Shown: piece by piece, positions 44,490 through 51,822 of the stretch
How the letters are laid out: each line of letters starts with the position of its first letter
Position numbering within the stretch: position 1 is the stretch's first letter
NCBI GenBank assembly: GCA_035645145.1
Contig: DASQNC010000074.1
Coordinates: 43,723 to 107,722, forward strand
From: Azospirillaceae bacterium
GTDB lineage: Bacteria > Pseudomonadota > Alphaproteobacteria > Azospirillales > Azospirillaceae
Direction: 5' to 3'
Length of the DNA stretch: 64,000 bases
Notes under the pieces: generated by a model
What the model was told of the DNA's origin: nothing
What the model saw: only the letters and a program-made list of their open reading frames with translations
The model's database searches: none
Program-made: the position numbers and the translations under genes

Positions 44490-45614
44490 ATGGAAATCCA
44501 AGCCGCGGTCCTGCACACCGTCGGCGCCCCGCGCCCGTACGCGGCGAGCCGGCCGATCCGGATCGAGACCCTGCGCCTCGACCCGCCCGGGCCGGGCGAA
44601 GTGCTGGTGAAGGTGGACGCGGCCGGGCTCTGCCATTCCGACCTGTCGGTCATCAACGGCGACCGCCCCCGCCCCGTGCCCATGGCCTTGGGCCATGAGG
44701 CGGCGGGAACGGTGCAGGAGGTCGGGCGGGACGTCCATGACCTGAAACCCGGCGACAAGGTGGTCATGGTGTTCGTGCCGAGTTGCGGGCACTGCGCGCC
44801 CTGCGCCGAGGGCCGCCCCGCCCTGTGCGAACCGGGCGTGGCCGCGAACATGTCCGGAACCCTGCTGTCGGGCGAACGGCGCCTGCACATGGGCGGCGCA
44901 CCGGTCAACCACCATTTGGGCGTCTCGGCCTTCGCCACCCACGCCGTCGTGTCCCGCCGGTCGCTGGTGAAGGTGGACCCGGATGTCCCGGCCGAGGTCG
45001 CCGCACTGTTCGGATGCGCGGTGCTGACCGGCGTGGGCGCCGTGGTCAACACGGCCGCGCTCAAGCCGGGGACCACCGCGGCCGTCATCGGGCTCGGCGG
45101 CGTGGGCTTGGCGGCGCTGCTGGGCGCCCTGATGGCCGGGGCCGAGCGGGTGGTTGCCATCGACCTTTTGGAGGGCAAGCGCCGCCAAGCCTTGGCACTG
45201 GGCGCGACGGACGCGTTCGATGGCGCGGACGCCGATTGCGTCGAGCAGGTGCGGGCCGCCACCCGCGGCGGCGTGGATTACGCCTTCGAAATGGCGGGAT
45301 CGGCCAAGGCGTTGGACTTGGCTTACAAGATCACACGGCGCGGGGGCACCACGGTCACCGCGGGCCTAGCCCATCCCGCGGCCACCCTGCCGCTGTCGCC
45401 AACCAGCCTGGTGGCGGAGGAGCGGACCTTGAAGGGCAGCTATGTCGGGAGCTGCGTCCCCACCCGCGACCTCCCGCGCTACATGGCGATGATGCGGCGC
45501 GGCCGCCTGCCGGTGGACCGGCTGCTCAGCGGCACGCTGCCGCTGTCCGACATCAATGCCGGTTTCGACCGGCTGGACGGCGGCGAGGCCCTGCGGCAGG
45601 TGGTCGTGTTCTGA
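44490..45614 (+). CDS. zinc-dependent alcohol dehydrogenase
   Basis: A 374-residue medium-chain dehydrogenase. Catalytic zinc ligands lie in GLCHSD and GHEAAGTV; structural zinc cysteines are in SCGHCAPCAEGRPALCE; the nucleotide-binding motif is VIGLGGVGLAALLG. It resembles class III/benzyl-alcohol-type NAD-dependent enzymes and oxidises an alcohol or reduces an aldehyde; the substrate is open. Separated from the TRAP operon by a terminator, so independently transcribed. The stop codon coincides with the start of copy B of the dispersed repeat. Confidence 0.9.
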   Translation: MEIQAAVLHTVGAPRPYAASRPIRIETLRLDPPGPGEVLVKVDAAGLCHSDLSVINGDRPRPVPMALGHEAAGTVQEVGRDVHDLKPGDKVVMVFVPSCGHCAPCAEGRPALCEPGVAANMSGTLLSGERRLHMGGAPVNHHLGVSAFATHAVVSRRSLVKVDPDVPAEVAALFGCAVLTGVGAVVNTAALKPGTTAAVIGLGGVGLAALLGALMAGAERVVAIDLLEGKRRQALALGATDAFDGADADCVEQVRAATRGGVDYAFEMAGSAKALDLAYKITRRGGTTVTAGLAHPAATLPLSPTSLVAEERTLKGSYVGSCVPTRDLPRYMAMMRRGRLPVDRLLSGTLPLSDINAGFDRLDGGEALRQVVVF

Positions 45615-45780
45615 TACCGCCTGAGTACAGGTCTCGACCTAAGCTCAGGCGGAGGGCGCGACTGCGCCCCGCGCCGGAGGCGCGGACTTGAACCGGGGAG
45701 CCAACCGGCGCGCAAGCCCAGCGGAGCGCCAGCGATTGAGGAACAAGCCGAGTGCATGGAGACATGCGCTCGGCGGTATG
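45612..45780. repeat. dispersed intergenic repeat, copy B (longest)
   Basis: An element of about 168 bases with inverted ends ATACCGCC (45614-45621) and GGCGGTAT (45772-45779). Inside are three perfect or near-perfect hairpins: CCGCCTGAG/CTCAGGCGG (45617-45652, with inner AGGTC/GACCT), CCGCGCC/GGCGCGG (45669-45685) and GCCGAGTGCATG-GAGA-CATGCGCTCGGC (45747-45774). Located between convergent genes. No reading frame inside looks coding. Confidence 0.78.
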
Positions 45781-45820
45781 GGAGCCGGCCGGGGCCGTCT
45801 TCAGCCTGGACGGCCCGGTA

Positions 45821-46258
45821 TCAACCGGGCTCGCCGGGCTCCGGCTCGAACAAAGCTTCCAGGACGGTGCAGTCCGGGACACCGGCGTCCGTCTTTTGGG
45901 TCGCGCAGGCCAGGATGAACCCTTCGAGGCTGTGCGCCAGCTTCTGCAGGTGCGCCATCTTCAAGCGGACATCCTGAAGATGGCCCTCGGCAATACCGCA
46001 GGCCTCGGCACGGACGCCGGCGCTGCCTTCGGCCAAACGAAGCAACTCCCGAACCTGATCCAGCGAGAAGCCAAGCTCCCGGCTGCGCCGGATGAAGGCC
46101 AGCCGGCGCAGGTGGCGGGGGCCGAACACCCGATGGCCACCGGGCCCACGGTCGGCTTCCGGGAGCAAACCGATGCTTTCGTAGTAACGGATCGTTTGAA
46201 TGTTGCAGTCGGCCCGCCGTGCCAGCGCACCGATGCCCCACCCCGAATGCGCGGCCAT
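45821..46258 (-). CDS. MerR family transcriptional regulator
   Basis: A 145-residue MerR-type activator. The winged-helix DNA-binding domain (residues 8-75) reads IGALARRADCNIQTIRYYES then GLLPEADR..GHRVF, followed by a dimerisation helix. Three cysteines at 87, 118 and 130 follow the order of the metal ligands of MerR, with spacings of 31 and 12 compared with about 34 and 8 in mercury MerR. That suggests a thiophilic metal effector, unproven. ATG 46258 is used; a GTG at 46264 is in frame. It diverges from a two-gene operon preceded by a MerR-type promoter. Confidence 0.87.
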   Translation of the reverse strand: MAAHSGWGIGALARRADCNIQTIRYYESIGLLPEADRGPGGHRVFGPRHLRRLAFIRRSRELGFSLDQVRELLRLAEGSAGVRAEACGIAEGHLQDVRLKMAHLQKLAHSLEGFILACATQKTDAGVPDCTVLEALFEPEPGEPG

Positions 46259-46279
46259 GGCCACCTTCGAAAAAAGCGC

Positions 46280-46310
46280 TTGTATCTATAGTAGCTATAG
46301 GTCGTAGCCT
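46280..46310 (+). promoter_or_regulatory. MerR-type over-spaced promoter/operator
   Basis: The -35-like TTGTAT (46280-46285) and -10-like TAGCCT (46305-46310) are separated by 19 bases, as in promoters activated by MerR proteins. The spacer carries the dyad CTATAG-TAG-CTATAG. It lies in the gap between the MerR gene and the genes at 46345 and 46865, reading toward the latter. Confidence 0.7.
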
Positions 46311-46344
46311 TCCCCAAGCATTCGTTTCGACCTGGAGCGCCATC

Positions 46345-46716
46345 ATGCCGACCGCCCTGACCCAAGACGCCGCGGCGCAGCCCATCGCCTGCCTGCTGGA
46401 CCGCGAGTCCTATCTCGCCCGCTTGGACGTAATCGCCAAGCTCAACTCCGAGGCCCTGCTGGGGCGCAAGCGGCAGGGCAATGTCCTGTACCTGGCCTAT
46501 CGCAATCAGGGCGACGTCGAGGCCCGTGTCCGTGAACTGGTGGCGCTCGAACAGGAATGCTGCCCGTTCTTCACCTTCGCCGTCGCGGTCGAGGCCGGCG
46601 AGATCCGACTGACCGTTTCGGCGCCGGAAGAGGGTGTCGCGCTGCTGGACGAGGTGTTCACCGGCGGCGAGCCTGCGGCGAATTCCGCACCCAGCTGCAA
46701 GTGCTGCGGTGGCTGA
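46345..46716 (+). CDS. cysteine-containing protein of MerR-controlled operon
   Basis: A 123-residue soluble protein with no signal peptide. The conserved-looking core is ELVALEQECCPFFTFAV followed by a strand-rich LTVSAPEEG segment, and the C-terminus is CKCCGG. The two cysteine pairs suggest binding of a soft metal ion in the cytoplasm. Similar ECC-containing small proteins occur beside metal-responsive regulators, but I know of no defined function. ATG 46345 follows GGAG and lies 34 bases from the MerR-type -10 element. Confidence 0.75.
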   Translation: MPTALTQDAAAQPIACLLDRESYLARLDVIAKLNSEALLGRKRQGNVLYLAYRNQGDVEARVRELVALEQECCPFFTFAVAVEAGEIRLTVSAPEEGVALLDEVFTGGEPAANSAPSCKCCGG

Positions 46717-46864
46717 TCGGCACCATTTGTCCTGAACGGAACGCTTCTCGGTGGGATCGGGCCGTTGGTATGCAGGCCATGGCCCCACCGGTCGCCATCG
46801 CGTTCGGGACCAGGGGCGATGGCCCGGTGGAAAACCGGACCATCGGACATCGGGAAAAGGCGGA

Positions 46865-47188
46865 ATGACGTTTGTGCTCTACGGCGCAGCCGCGCTGGGC
46901 GAGATTGCCGGCTGCTTTTCGTTCTGGGCTTGGCTGCGCCTGGGCAAGTCGCCGCTCTGGCTCGTTCCCGGCCTGCTCAGCCTTACGGCGTTCGCCTGGC
47001 TGCTCACCCGTATCGACGCGGATTTCGCCGGCCGGGCCTATGCTGCCTATGGGGGGGTCTATATCGCGGCCTCGCTTGCCTGGCTGTGGGCCGTCGAGGG
47101 CACCCGCCCCGACCGGTGGGATCTCGTCGGCGCGGCCATTTGCCTGTTCGGCGCCGCGATCGTCCTGTTCGGTCCCCGCTCCGCCTAG
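46865..47188 (+). CDS. YnfA family (UPF0060) membrane protein
   Basis: A 107-residue protein with four predicted membrane helices. [20 protein letters not shown] and the [20 protein letters not shown] block define the YnfA/UPF0060 family, related to small multidrug exporters. A role in export of a toxic cation or drug is plausible given control by the divergent MerR gene. It follows the cysteine-containing gene by 148 bases without a visible terminator, so the two are probably co-transcribed. Confidence 0.92.
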   Translation: MTFVLYGAAALGEIAGCFSFWAWLRLGKSPLWLVPGLLSLTAFAWLLTRIDADFAGRAYAAYGGVYIAASLAWLWAVEGTRPDRWDLVGAAICLFGAAIVLFGPRSA

Positions 47189-47225
47189 CAAGTCTTCCGT
47201 TCGGGCGGAACCACCTGATCGAAAT

Positions 47226-48680
47226 TCACCCTGTTGAACAAGTGGATGGAGCACGGCCCGATCCATCGGATCGCGCCGTGCTCCAGCTCGCGTCCGGTAG
47301 AGGGGAGCGGGGTGGAGCCCGGCGATCATGGGGGGGTGAGTTCCGCGGCAGCGTGGCCGTGACCAACAGCCCCCCTCCAGGCCGGTCGGCCACCTGGATG
47401 TCGCCGTCATGGGCGCGGACGATGGTGCGCGCCACGGTCAAACCCAGGCCCGTCCCTCCGGTCTCGCGACTGCGGGACGCCTCGATGCGGTAGAACGGAT
47501 CGAAGATCCTTTCCCGCTCCGCCTCCGGGACCCCCGGCCCGCGGTCGCCGACCACAACCGTGTAGGCGGTGTCCGTGCGGGACAGGTGGACCTCCGCCCC
47601 GCCCCCGTACTTCACCGCGTTCTCGACGATGTTCGTGAAGGCCCGCTTCAACGACAAAGGGCGGCAGGCCAGCGGCGCGGACATGCCGCCCGCGAACACG
47701 ACGGGCATGCCCGCGTCCGCCATCTCGTCGCAAACGGTCTCCACCAGTGTCGACAGGTCCATCACCGTCGTCGGTTCGCCGTCCACCCCTTCCTTCAGGA
47801 AGGCGAGCGCGGAGGACACCATCTGCTCCATCTCGTCCAGGTCCCGCAGCATGCGCTCGCGCTGCGCGTCGTCCTCGACGAATTCGGCGCGCAGGCGCAG
47901 GCGCGTGATGGGCGTCCTAAGGTCGTGGGAAACGGCCGCCAGCGTCTGGGTGCGATCCTCCAGAAGCTTGCGGATCCGGCGCTGCATCCCGTTGAAGGCC
48001 GCCGCCGCGAGCCGGACCTCGCGGGGCCCCTCCTCCGGCAGGGCCGGCGCGCCCACGTCGCGGCCGAACCGCTCGGCGGCGCGGGCGAGGTCGCCGAGCG
48101 GGCGGGTGAACAGGCGGACAACGCCGATGGCGACGATGAAGATCGCGGCCGCCATCAGGGTCGTCGAAAGGACGACATGCGAGGCGAACGGGGCATCCGG
48201 CCGCGGAAGCGCAACCGTGAAGTTGACCCAACTGCCATCCGGCAGTCTCGTGGAGGCGAGGAGCAGGTGCCCTTCGGCACCGCCGTGGTGCTCCGTCCCG
48301 CCGGTTCCGTCGGCGTAGGACAGCAGCAGGCCGTCGTCGGCGACCTCCGGCGCGGCGTCCCGGAGCCGTGTTTCGAGTTCGGCGAGGGGGGCGGCCACGC
48401 CCTGCGCGCGCCTGACGAGGCTCATGGAACTCCAATGCACCTCCATGAGCGGGGTGGAGGCGGCGTGGGCCACGGCTTCGCGTTCGGCAGGGGGCGCTTG
48501 GCCGACCAGACGTTTCGTGGCGACGATCCGCTCGGCGATGCTCCGCTCGCTGCTGGATCCAAGCCGCTCGACCAGATCGGCCTGGTAGACCAGCACGCTG
48601 ACCAAGTGCGACGCGACCAGCCCGGCCAGCAGGACCAGGACCGTCCGTCCTGCGATGGTGTCCGGGAACAGGCGCATCAC
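47226..48680 (-). CDS. EnvZ-like sensor histidine kinase
   Basis: A 484-residue transmembrane kinase: helix 1 at residues 13-33, a periplasmic sensor loop with a HHGG motif (about 131-134), helix 2 at 170-192, HAMP (about 190-243), HisKA with phospho-acceptor His252 in AAVSHDLRTPITRLRLR, and HATPase (NIVENAVKYGG, DRGPGVPE, GGTGLGLTVARTI). The last 45 residues are Pro/Ser/Arg-rich and lie beyond the normal end of the domain. The ATG overlaps the stop of the response regulator gene by four bases. The signal is unknown. Confidence 0.93.
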   Translation of the reverse strand: MMRLFPDTIAGRTVLVLLAGLVASHLVSVLVYQADLVERLGSSSERSIAERIVATKRLVGQAPPAEREAVAHAASTPLMEVHWSSMSLVRRAQGVAAPLAELETRLRDAAPEVADDGLLLSYADGTGGTEHHGGAEGHLLLASTRLPDGSWVNFTVALPRPDAPFASHVVLSTTLMAAAIFIVAIGVVRLFTRPLGDLARAAERFGRDVGAPALPEEGPREVRLAAAAFNGMQRRIRKLLEDRTQTLAAVSHDLRTPITRLRLRAEFVEDDAQRERMLRDLDEMEQMVSSALAFLKEGVDGEPTTVMDLSTLVETVCDEMADAGMPVVFAGGMSAPLACRPLSLKRAFTNIVENAVKYGGGAEVHLSRTDTAYTVVVGDRGPGVPEAERERIFDPFYRIEASRSRETGGTGLGLTVARTIVRAHDGDIQVADRPGGGLLVTATLPRNSPPHDRRAPPRSPLPDASWSTARSDGSGRAPSTCSTG

Positions 48681-49396
48681 AGGCGCTCGACGGCCGCCGA
48701 CAGCACGTAGCCGGCCCCCCGCACGGTTTTGATGATCTCCTCCTCACCCGGCGCGGCATGCTCCAGTTTCCGGCGCAGGCGGCTGACCTGGTTGTCGATG
48801 CTGCGGTCGTAGGGCGACGCCGACCGTCCCCGGGTGGCGTCCAGGAGATGGTCGCGGCTGAGGACCCGGCGCGGGTTCTCGGTCAGGACGGCCAGCAGGT
48901 CGAACTCGCCGCTCGTCAGGTCCACGGCGACACCCGCCGGCGTGCGGAGTTCCCGCCGCACCAAGTCCATCGTCCACCCGGCGAAACAAAGGGTCCCCGT
49001 CTTCCCGCGGTCGTGCACCAGCCCGCCGGCGCTGCGGCGCAGCACGGCCCGCATGCGTGCGAGAAGCTCACGGGGGCTGAAGGGTTTGGACAGGTAGTCG
49101 TCGGCCCCGACCTCCAGGCCGACGATGCGGTCGGCCTCCTCGCCCATGGCGGTCAGCATGATCACGGGCAGGGCCGACCGCGCGCGCAGGTCCCGGCAGA
49201 GACTGACCCCGTCCTCGCCCGGCATCATCACGTCCAGCACGACCAGATCGAACTCGGGGGTCGCGAGCGCCGCCCGCATCTCGATCCCGTTGCGCGCGGA
49301 GGAAACCCGGTACCCGTGCTTGCGCAGGAACCGGGACAGCAGGTCCCTGATCTCGGCATCGTCATCGACGACGAGGATGTGCCCGGTCGCGTCCAA
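48677..49396 (-). CDS. OmpR-family response regulator
   Basis: A 239-residue regulator. The receiver domain has acidic residues at 11-13, phospho-acceptor Asp55 in LVVLDVMMPG and Lys104 in YLSKPFSPREL. A C-terminal winged helix (about 140-235) contains LTSGEFDLLAVLTENPRRVLSRDHLL and SIDNQVSRLRRKLE. It partners the downstream kinase. Divergently, a small exported Met/His-rich protein starts 209 bases away; the gap holds a 10-bp inverted repeat that may be a binding site. Confidence 0.94.
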   Translation of the reverse strand: MDATGHILVVDDDAEIRDLLSRFLRKHGYRVSSARNGIEMRAALATPEFDLVVLDVMMPGEDGVSLCRDLRARSALPVIMLTAMGEEADRIVGLEVGADDYLSKPFSPRELLARMRAVLRRSAGGLVHDRGKTGTLCFAGWTMDLVRRELRTPAGVAVDLTSGEFDLLAVLTENPRRVLSRDHLLDATRGRSASPYDRSIDNQVSRLRRKLEHAAPGEEEIIKTVRGAGYVLSAAVERL

Positions 49397-49443
49397 TGCA
49401 CGCTCCCGCTCCGTGGTCCGCCCGGTGGCCTGTACTAGGCCGT

Positions 49444-49484
49444 CCCGTGGCGCAACGCAAGGCGACCCCGCTCCGCGCCACGGG
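49444..49484. promoter_or_regulatory. inverted repeat between response regulator and small exported protein
   Basis: CCCGTGGCGC (49444-49453) and GCGCCACGGG (49475-49484) form a perfect 10-bp inverted repeat with a 21-base spacer. It lies in a divergent gap and may be an operator or RNA hairpin. Confidence 0.4.
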
Positions 49485-49605
49485 GTTACAAAAAGATACA
49501 GAACACACCCGCGGACCGGCCCGTTGGTTCGGCGATGCGGCGGATGCGCCCTCGCCGGGGCGAACCCGCCGCGCCCGAAGACCCGGAGATGAGGAGAACC
49601 AACGG

Positions 49606-49929
49606 ATGTCCAAGCGAACGATCCTCGCGGCCACGCTGGCGCTCAGCACCGCCTTCGCGACCGGCGCCGTCGCCCAGACGACCCCGGGTGGTCAAGCCCC
49701 GGCGCAGGGCCAGGGTGGCGGCATGCCCCACTCGTCCGGCGACATGCAGGCCATGATGGACCGCTGCAACCGCCTGATGCAGCAGCCGGCGGCGAACGCC
49801 ACGGCCCAGCAGCAGCAGGAGCGGCGCGATTGCGACGCGATGATGCGGTCGCACGGGATGTCGGGCGGTGGCCAGTCGGGCGGGACCCACTCGGGCAGCG
49901 GCCACTCGGGCGCGCCGCCCAAGCGCTGA
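49606..49929 (+). CDS. small exported Met/His/Gly-rich protein
   Basis: A 107-residue protein with a signal peptide (MSKRTILAATLALSTAFATGAVAQ). The mature part is Gln-, Gly-, Met- and His-rich, with two cysteines in MMDRCNRLMQ and ERRDCDAMMRSHGM and a C-terminal SGG/HSG repeat. This composition suits a periplasmic metal binder, and the position between a two-component system and the copper operon supports this. GAGGAG precedes the ATG. No named family is recognised. Confidence 0.72.
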   Translation: MSKRTILAATLALSTAFATGAVAQTTPGGQAPAQGQGGGMPHSSGDMQAMMDRCNRLMQQPAANATAQQQQERRDCDAMMRSHGMSGGGQSGGTHSGSGHSGAPPKR

Positions 49930-49941
49930 CGGCAGACCGCG

Positions 49942-50991
49942 TCAGCCGATGCCGCCGCCTGCGCGCCGCACCGCCATGGCGTGCGCGGCGTCCAGGGCGG
50001 CGAGCAGGCTGTCGGGCCGCGCACGCCCTGTGCCGGCCAGGTCGAACGCGGTCCCGTGGTCCGGCGAGGTCCGGACAAACGGCAGACCGAGCGTCACGTT
50101 GACGCCGTCGTCGAACCCTATGGTCTTTAGCGGGATGAGCGCCTGGTCGTGGTACATGCACAGCGCGGCGTCGTAGCGGTCCCGGGCACGGCCGTGGAAC
50201 ATGGTGTCCGCCGGCAAGGGACCGGCGGCGTCGATCCCCCGGGCGCGCAGCCGCTCAACGGCCGGCGCCACCACGTCCCGGTCCTCCGTCCCCAGGGCAC
50301 CGCCCTCGCCCGCATGCGGGTTCAGCCCGGCGACGGCGAGGCGCGGGGCCGCAACGCCGAAGTCGCGGCGGAGCGCCGCGTCCACGATCACCGCGGTTTC
50401 CACGATCAGGTCGGCCGTCAGCAGACCCGGCACCGATGAAAGCGGTACGTGGACCGTGACGGGCACCACCCGTAGCCCGGGGCATGCCAGCAGCATGACG
50501 GTGCGCGGCACGCCCGCCAGCGACGCCAGGAATTCGGTGTGCCCGGGGAACCGGAAGCCGGCCCCGTACAGGGTGGATTTGGCGATCGGATTGGTCACGA
50601 CGGCCGCCGCGCGGCCCGATGAGGCGAAGGCGACGCAGCGCTCGATGCTTTCCACCACTGCGGCGGCGTTGCGCGGATCCGGCCTGCCCGGGTCCGCGTC
50701 CACCCTGGCCGATAGCGGAACGACAGGCAGATACCGCCCGAATGCGGCGGGCCCGTCCTCCGGCCCCGCAATCTCCAGGACCGGGCAGTCGAGGCCGATC
50801 CGGCGTGCGAGGTCCGCAAGGCGTGCCGGATCGTCGACCGCCACGAACGGCCGACCGCCATGCCTGCGTGCGGCCCAGGCCATCAGCGTCAGTTCGCCCC
50901 CGATGCCTGCCGGCTCGCCCATGGTCAAGGCAAGTGGCGCGGGCCCTTCCATGCCTGCGGACGCCGACCGCCGCGCCTTGCTTCCCGCCAT
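49942..50991 (-). CDS. pdxA: 4-hydroxythreonine-4-phosphate dehydrogenase
   Basis: A 349-residue enzyme of the DXP-dependent pyridoxal phosphate pathway, oxidising 4-phosphohydroxy-threonine to the substrate of PdxJ. Motifs include [13 protein letters not shown] at the N-terminus, [21 protein letters not shown] with a metal-binding His, and [20 protein letters not shown] precedes ATG 50991; the open frame continues upstream without conservation. It is convergent with the small exported protein gene (12-base gap) and diverges from the copper operon. pdxJ lies about 4 kb away on the far side of that operon. Confidence 0.92.
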   Translation of the reverse strand: MAGSKARRSASAGMEGPAPLALTMGEPAGIGGELTLMAWAARRHGGRPFVAVDDPARLADLARRIGLDCPVLEIAGPEDGPAAFGRYLPVVPLSARVDADPGRPDPRNAAAVVESIERCVAFASSGRAAAVVTNPIAKSTLYGAGFRFPGHTEFLASLAGVPRTVMLLACPGLRVVPVTVHVPLSSVPGLLTADLIVETAVIVDAALRRDFGVAAPRLAVAGLNPHAGEGGALGTEDRDVVAPAVERLRARGIDAAGPLPADTMFHGRARDRYDAALCMYHDQALIPLKTIGFDDGVNVTLGLPFVRTSPDHGTAFDLAGTGRARPDSLLAALDAAHAMAVRRAGGGIG

Positions 50992-51228
50992 CCAGATCCT
51001 CCGGAGACCCTCATATCCACGCCGCAGCCAAGCGGCGGACGCACGCCGGCCAGTTTCGCCGGAACGAACGGTCGATGCGACCGGGAACCGCCACCTGATA
51101 CAAAGTAATACACAAACGGCAAGCACGCGTTACGCACACCGCCCCATTTGAGCGACAAGGGCCGGATCGCCATGGGCTTCCGGCGCCGAATGCGAACACC
51201 GGCTGAGACCTAGACAGGACCCCTCCGC

Positions 51229-51798
51229 ATGAACTCCAGAACGGGCTTGGTGCCACACTTCGCGGCGATCGCCTTGGCCGCGACCGTCGCCATGGGCGCA
51301 ACGCAGGCGAGCGCGGGCCCCGGCGCCGCCGGCCACGGGCATGGCTCGGCCTCGATCGGAGAGCCGGCGAAGGCGACGGCATCCACGCGGACCATCAAAA
51401 TCAAGCTGGTCGATAACTTGTACGAGCCCGAATCCATTCAGGTGCGCGCCGGCGAGACGGTGCGGTTCGTGATCGTCAACACCGGGCAGTTGCTCCACGA
51501 GTTCAACATCGGCACGGCCGCGATGCATGCGGAGCATCAGCGCGAGATGGCCATGATGATGGACCATGGCATGCTGACGCCGACCGGCATCAACAAGGCG
51601 ATGATGAACATGGACCATTCCAAGATGGGCATGGGCCATTCGATGAAGCACGACGACCCCAATTCCGTGCTGGTCGAACCGGGGGAAACGAAGGAGCTCG
51701 TCTGGAAATTCACCCACGCGGCGGAGCTTGAGTTCGCCTGCAACGTTCCCGGCCACTACGAGGCCGGGATGGTCGGCAAGGTCAACTTCCGCCGCTGA
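51229..51798 (+). CDS. cupredoxin-domain periplasmic copper protein
   Basis: A 189-residue exported protein: signal peptide (cleavage after about residue 29, TQASAG), a His-rich GHGHG stretch, and a cupredoxin fold (about 53-189). Type 1 copper ligands are visible as His in LLHEFNIG and Cys/His/Met in FACNVPGHYEAGM. An insertion at about 98-145 is packed with Met and His (MAMMMDHGM, MMNMDHSKMGMGH). It probably carries or buffers copper in the periplasm. First gene of the copper operon, 24 bases before copA. Confidence 0.9.
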   Translation: MNSRTGLVPHFAAIALAATVAMGATQASAGPGAAGHGHGSASIGEPAKATASTRTIKIKLVDNLYEPESIQVRAGETVRFVIVNTGQLLHEFNIGTAAMHAEHQREMAMMMDHGMLTPTGINKAMMNMDHSKMGMGHSMKHDDPNSVLVEPGETKELVWKFTHAAELEFACNVPGHYEAGMVGKVNFRR

Positions 51799-51822
51799 AC
51801 CCATTCGCCTGGAGGGCTGAGG

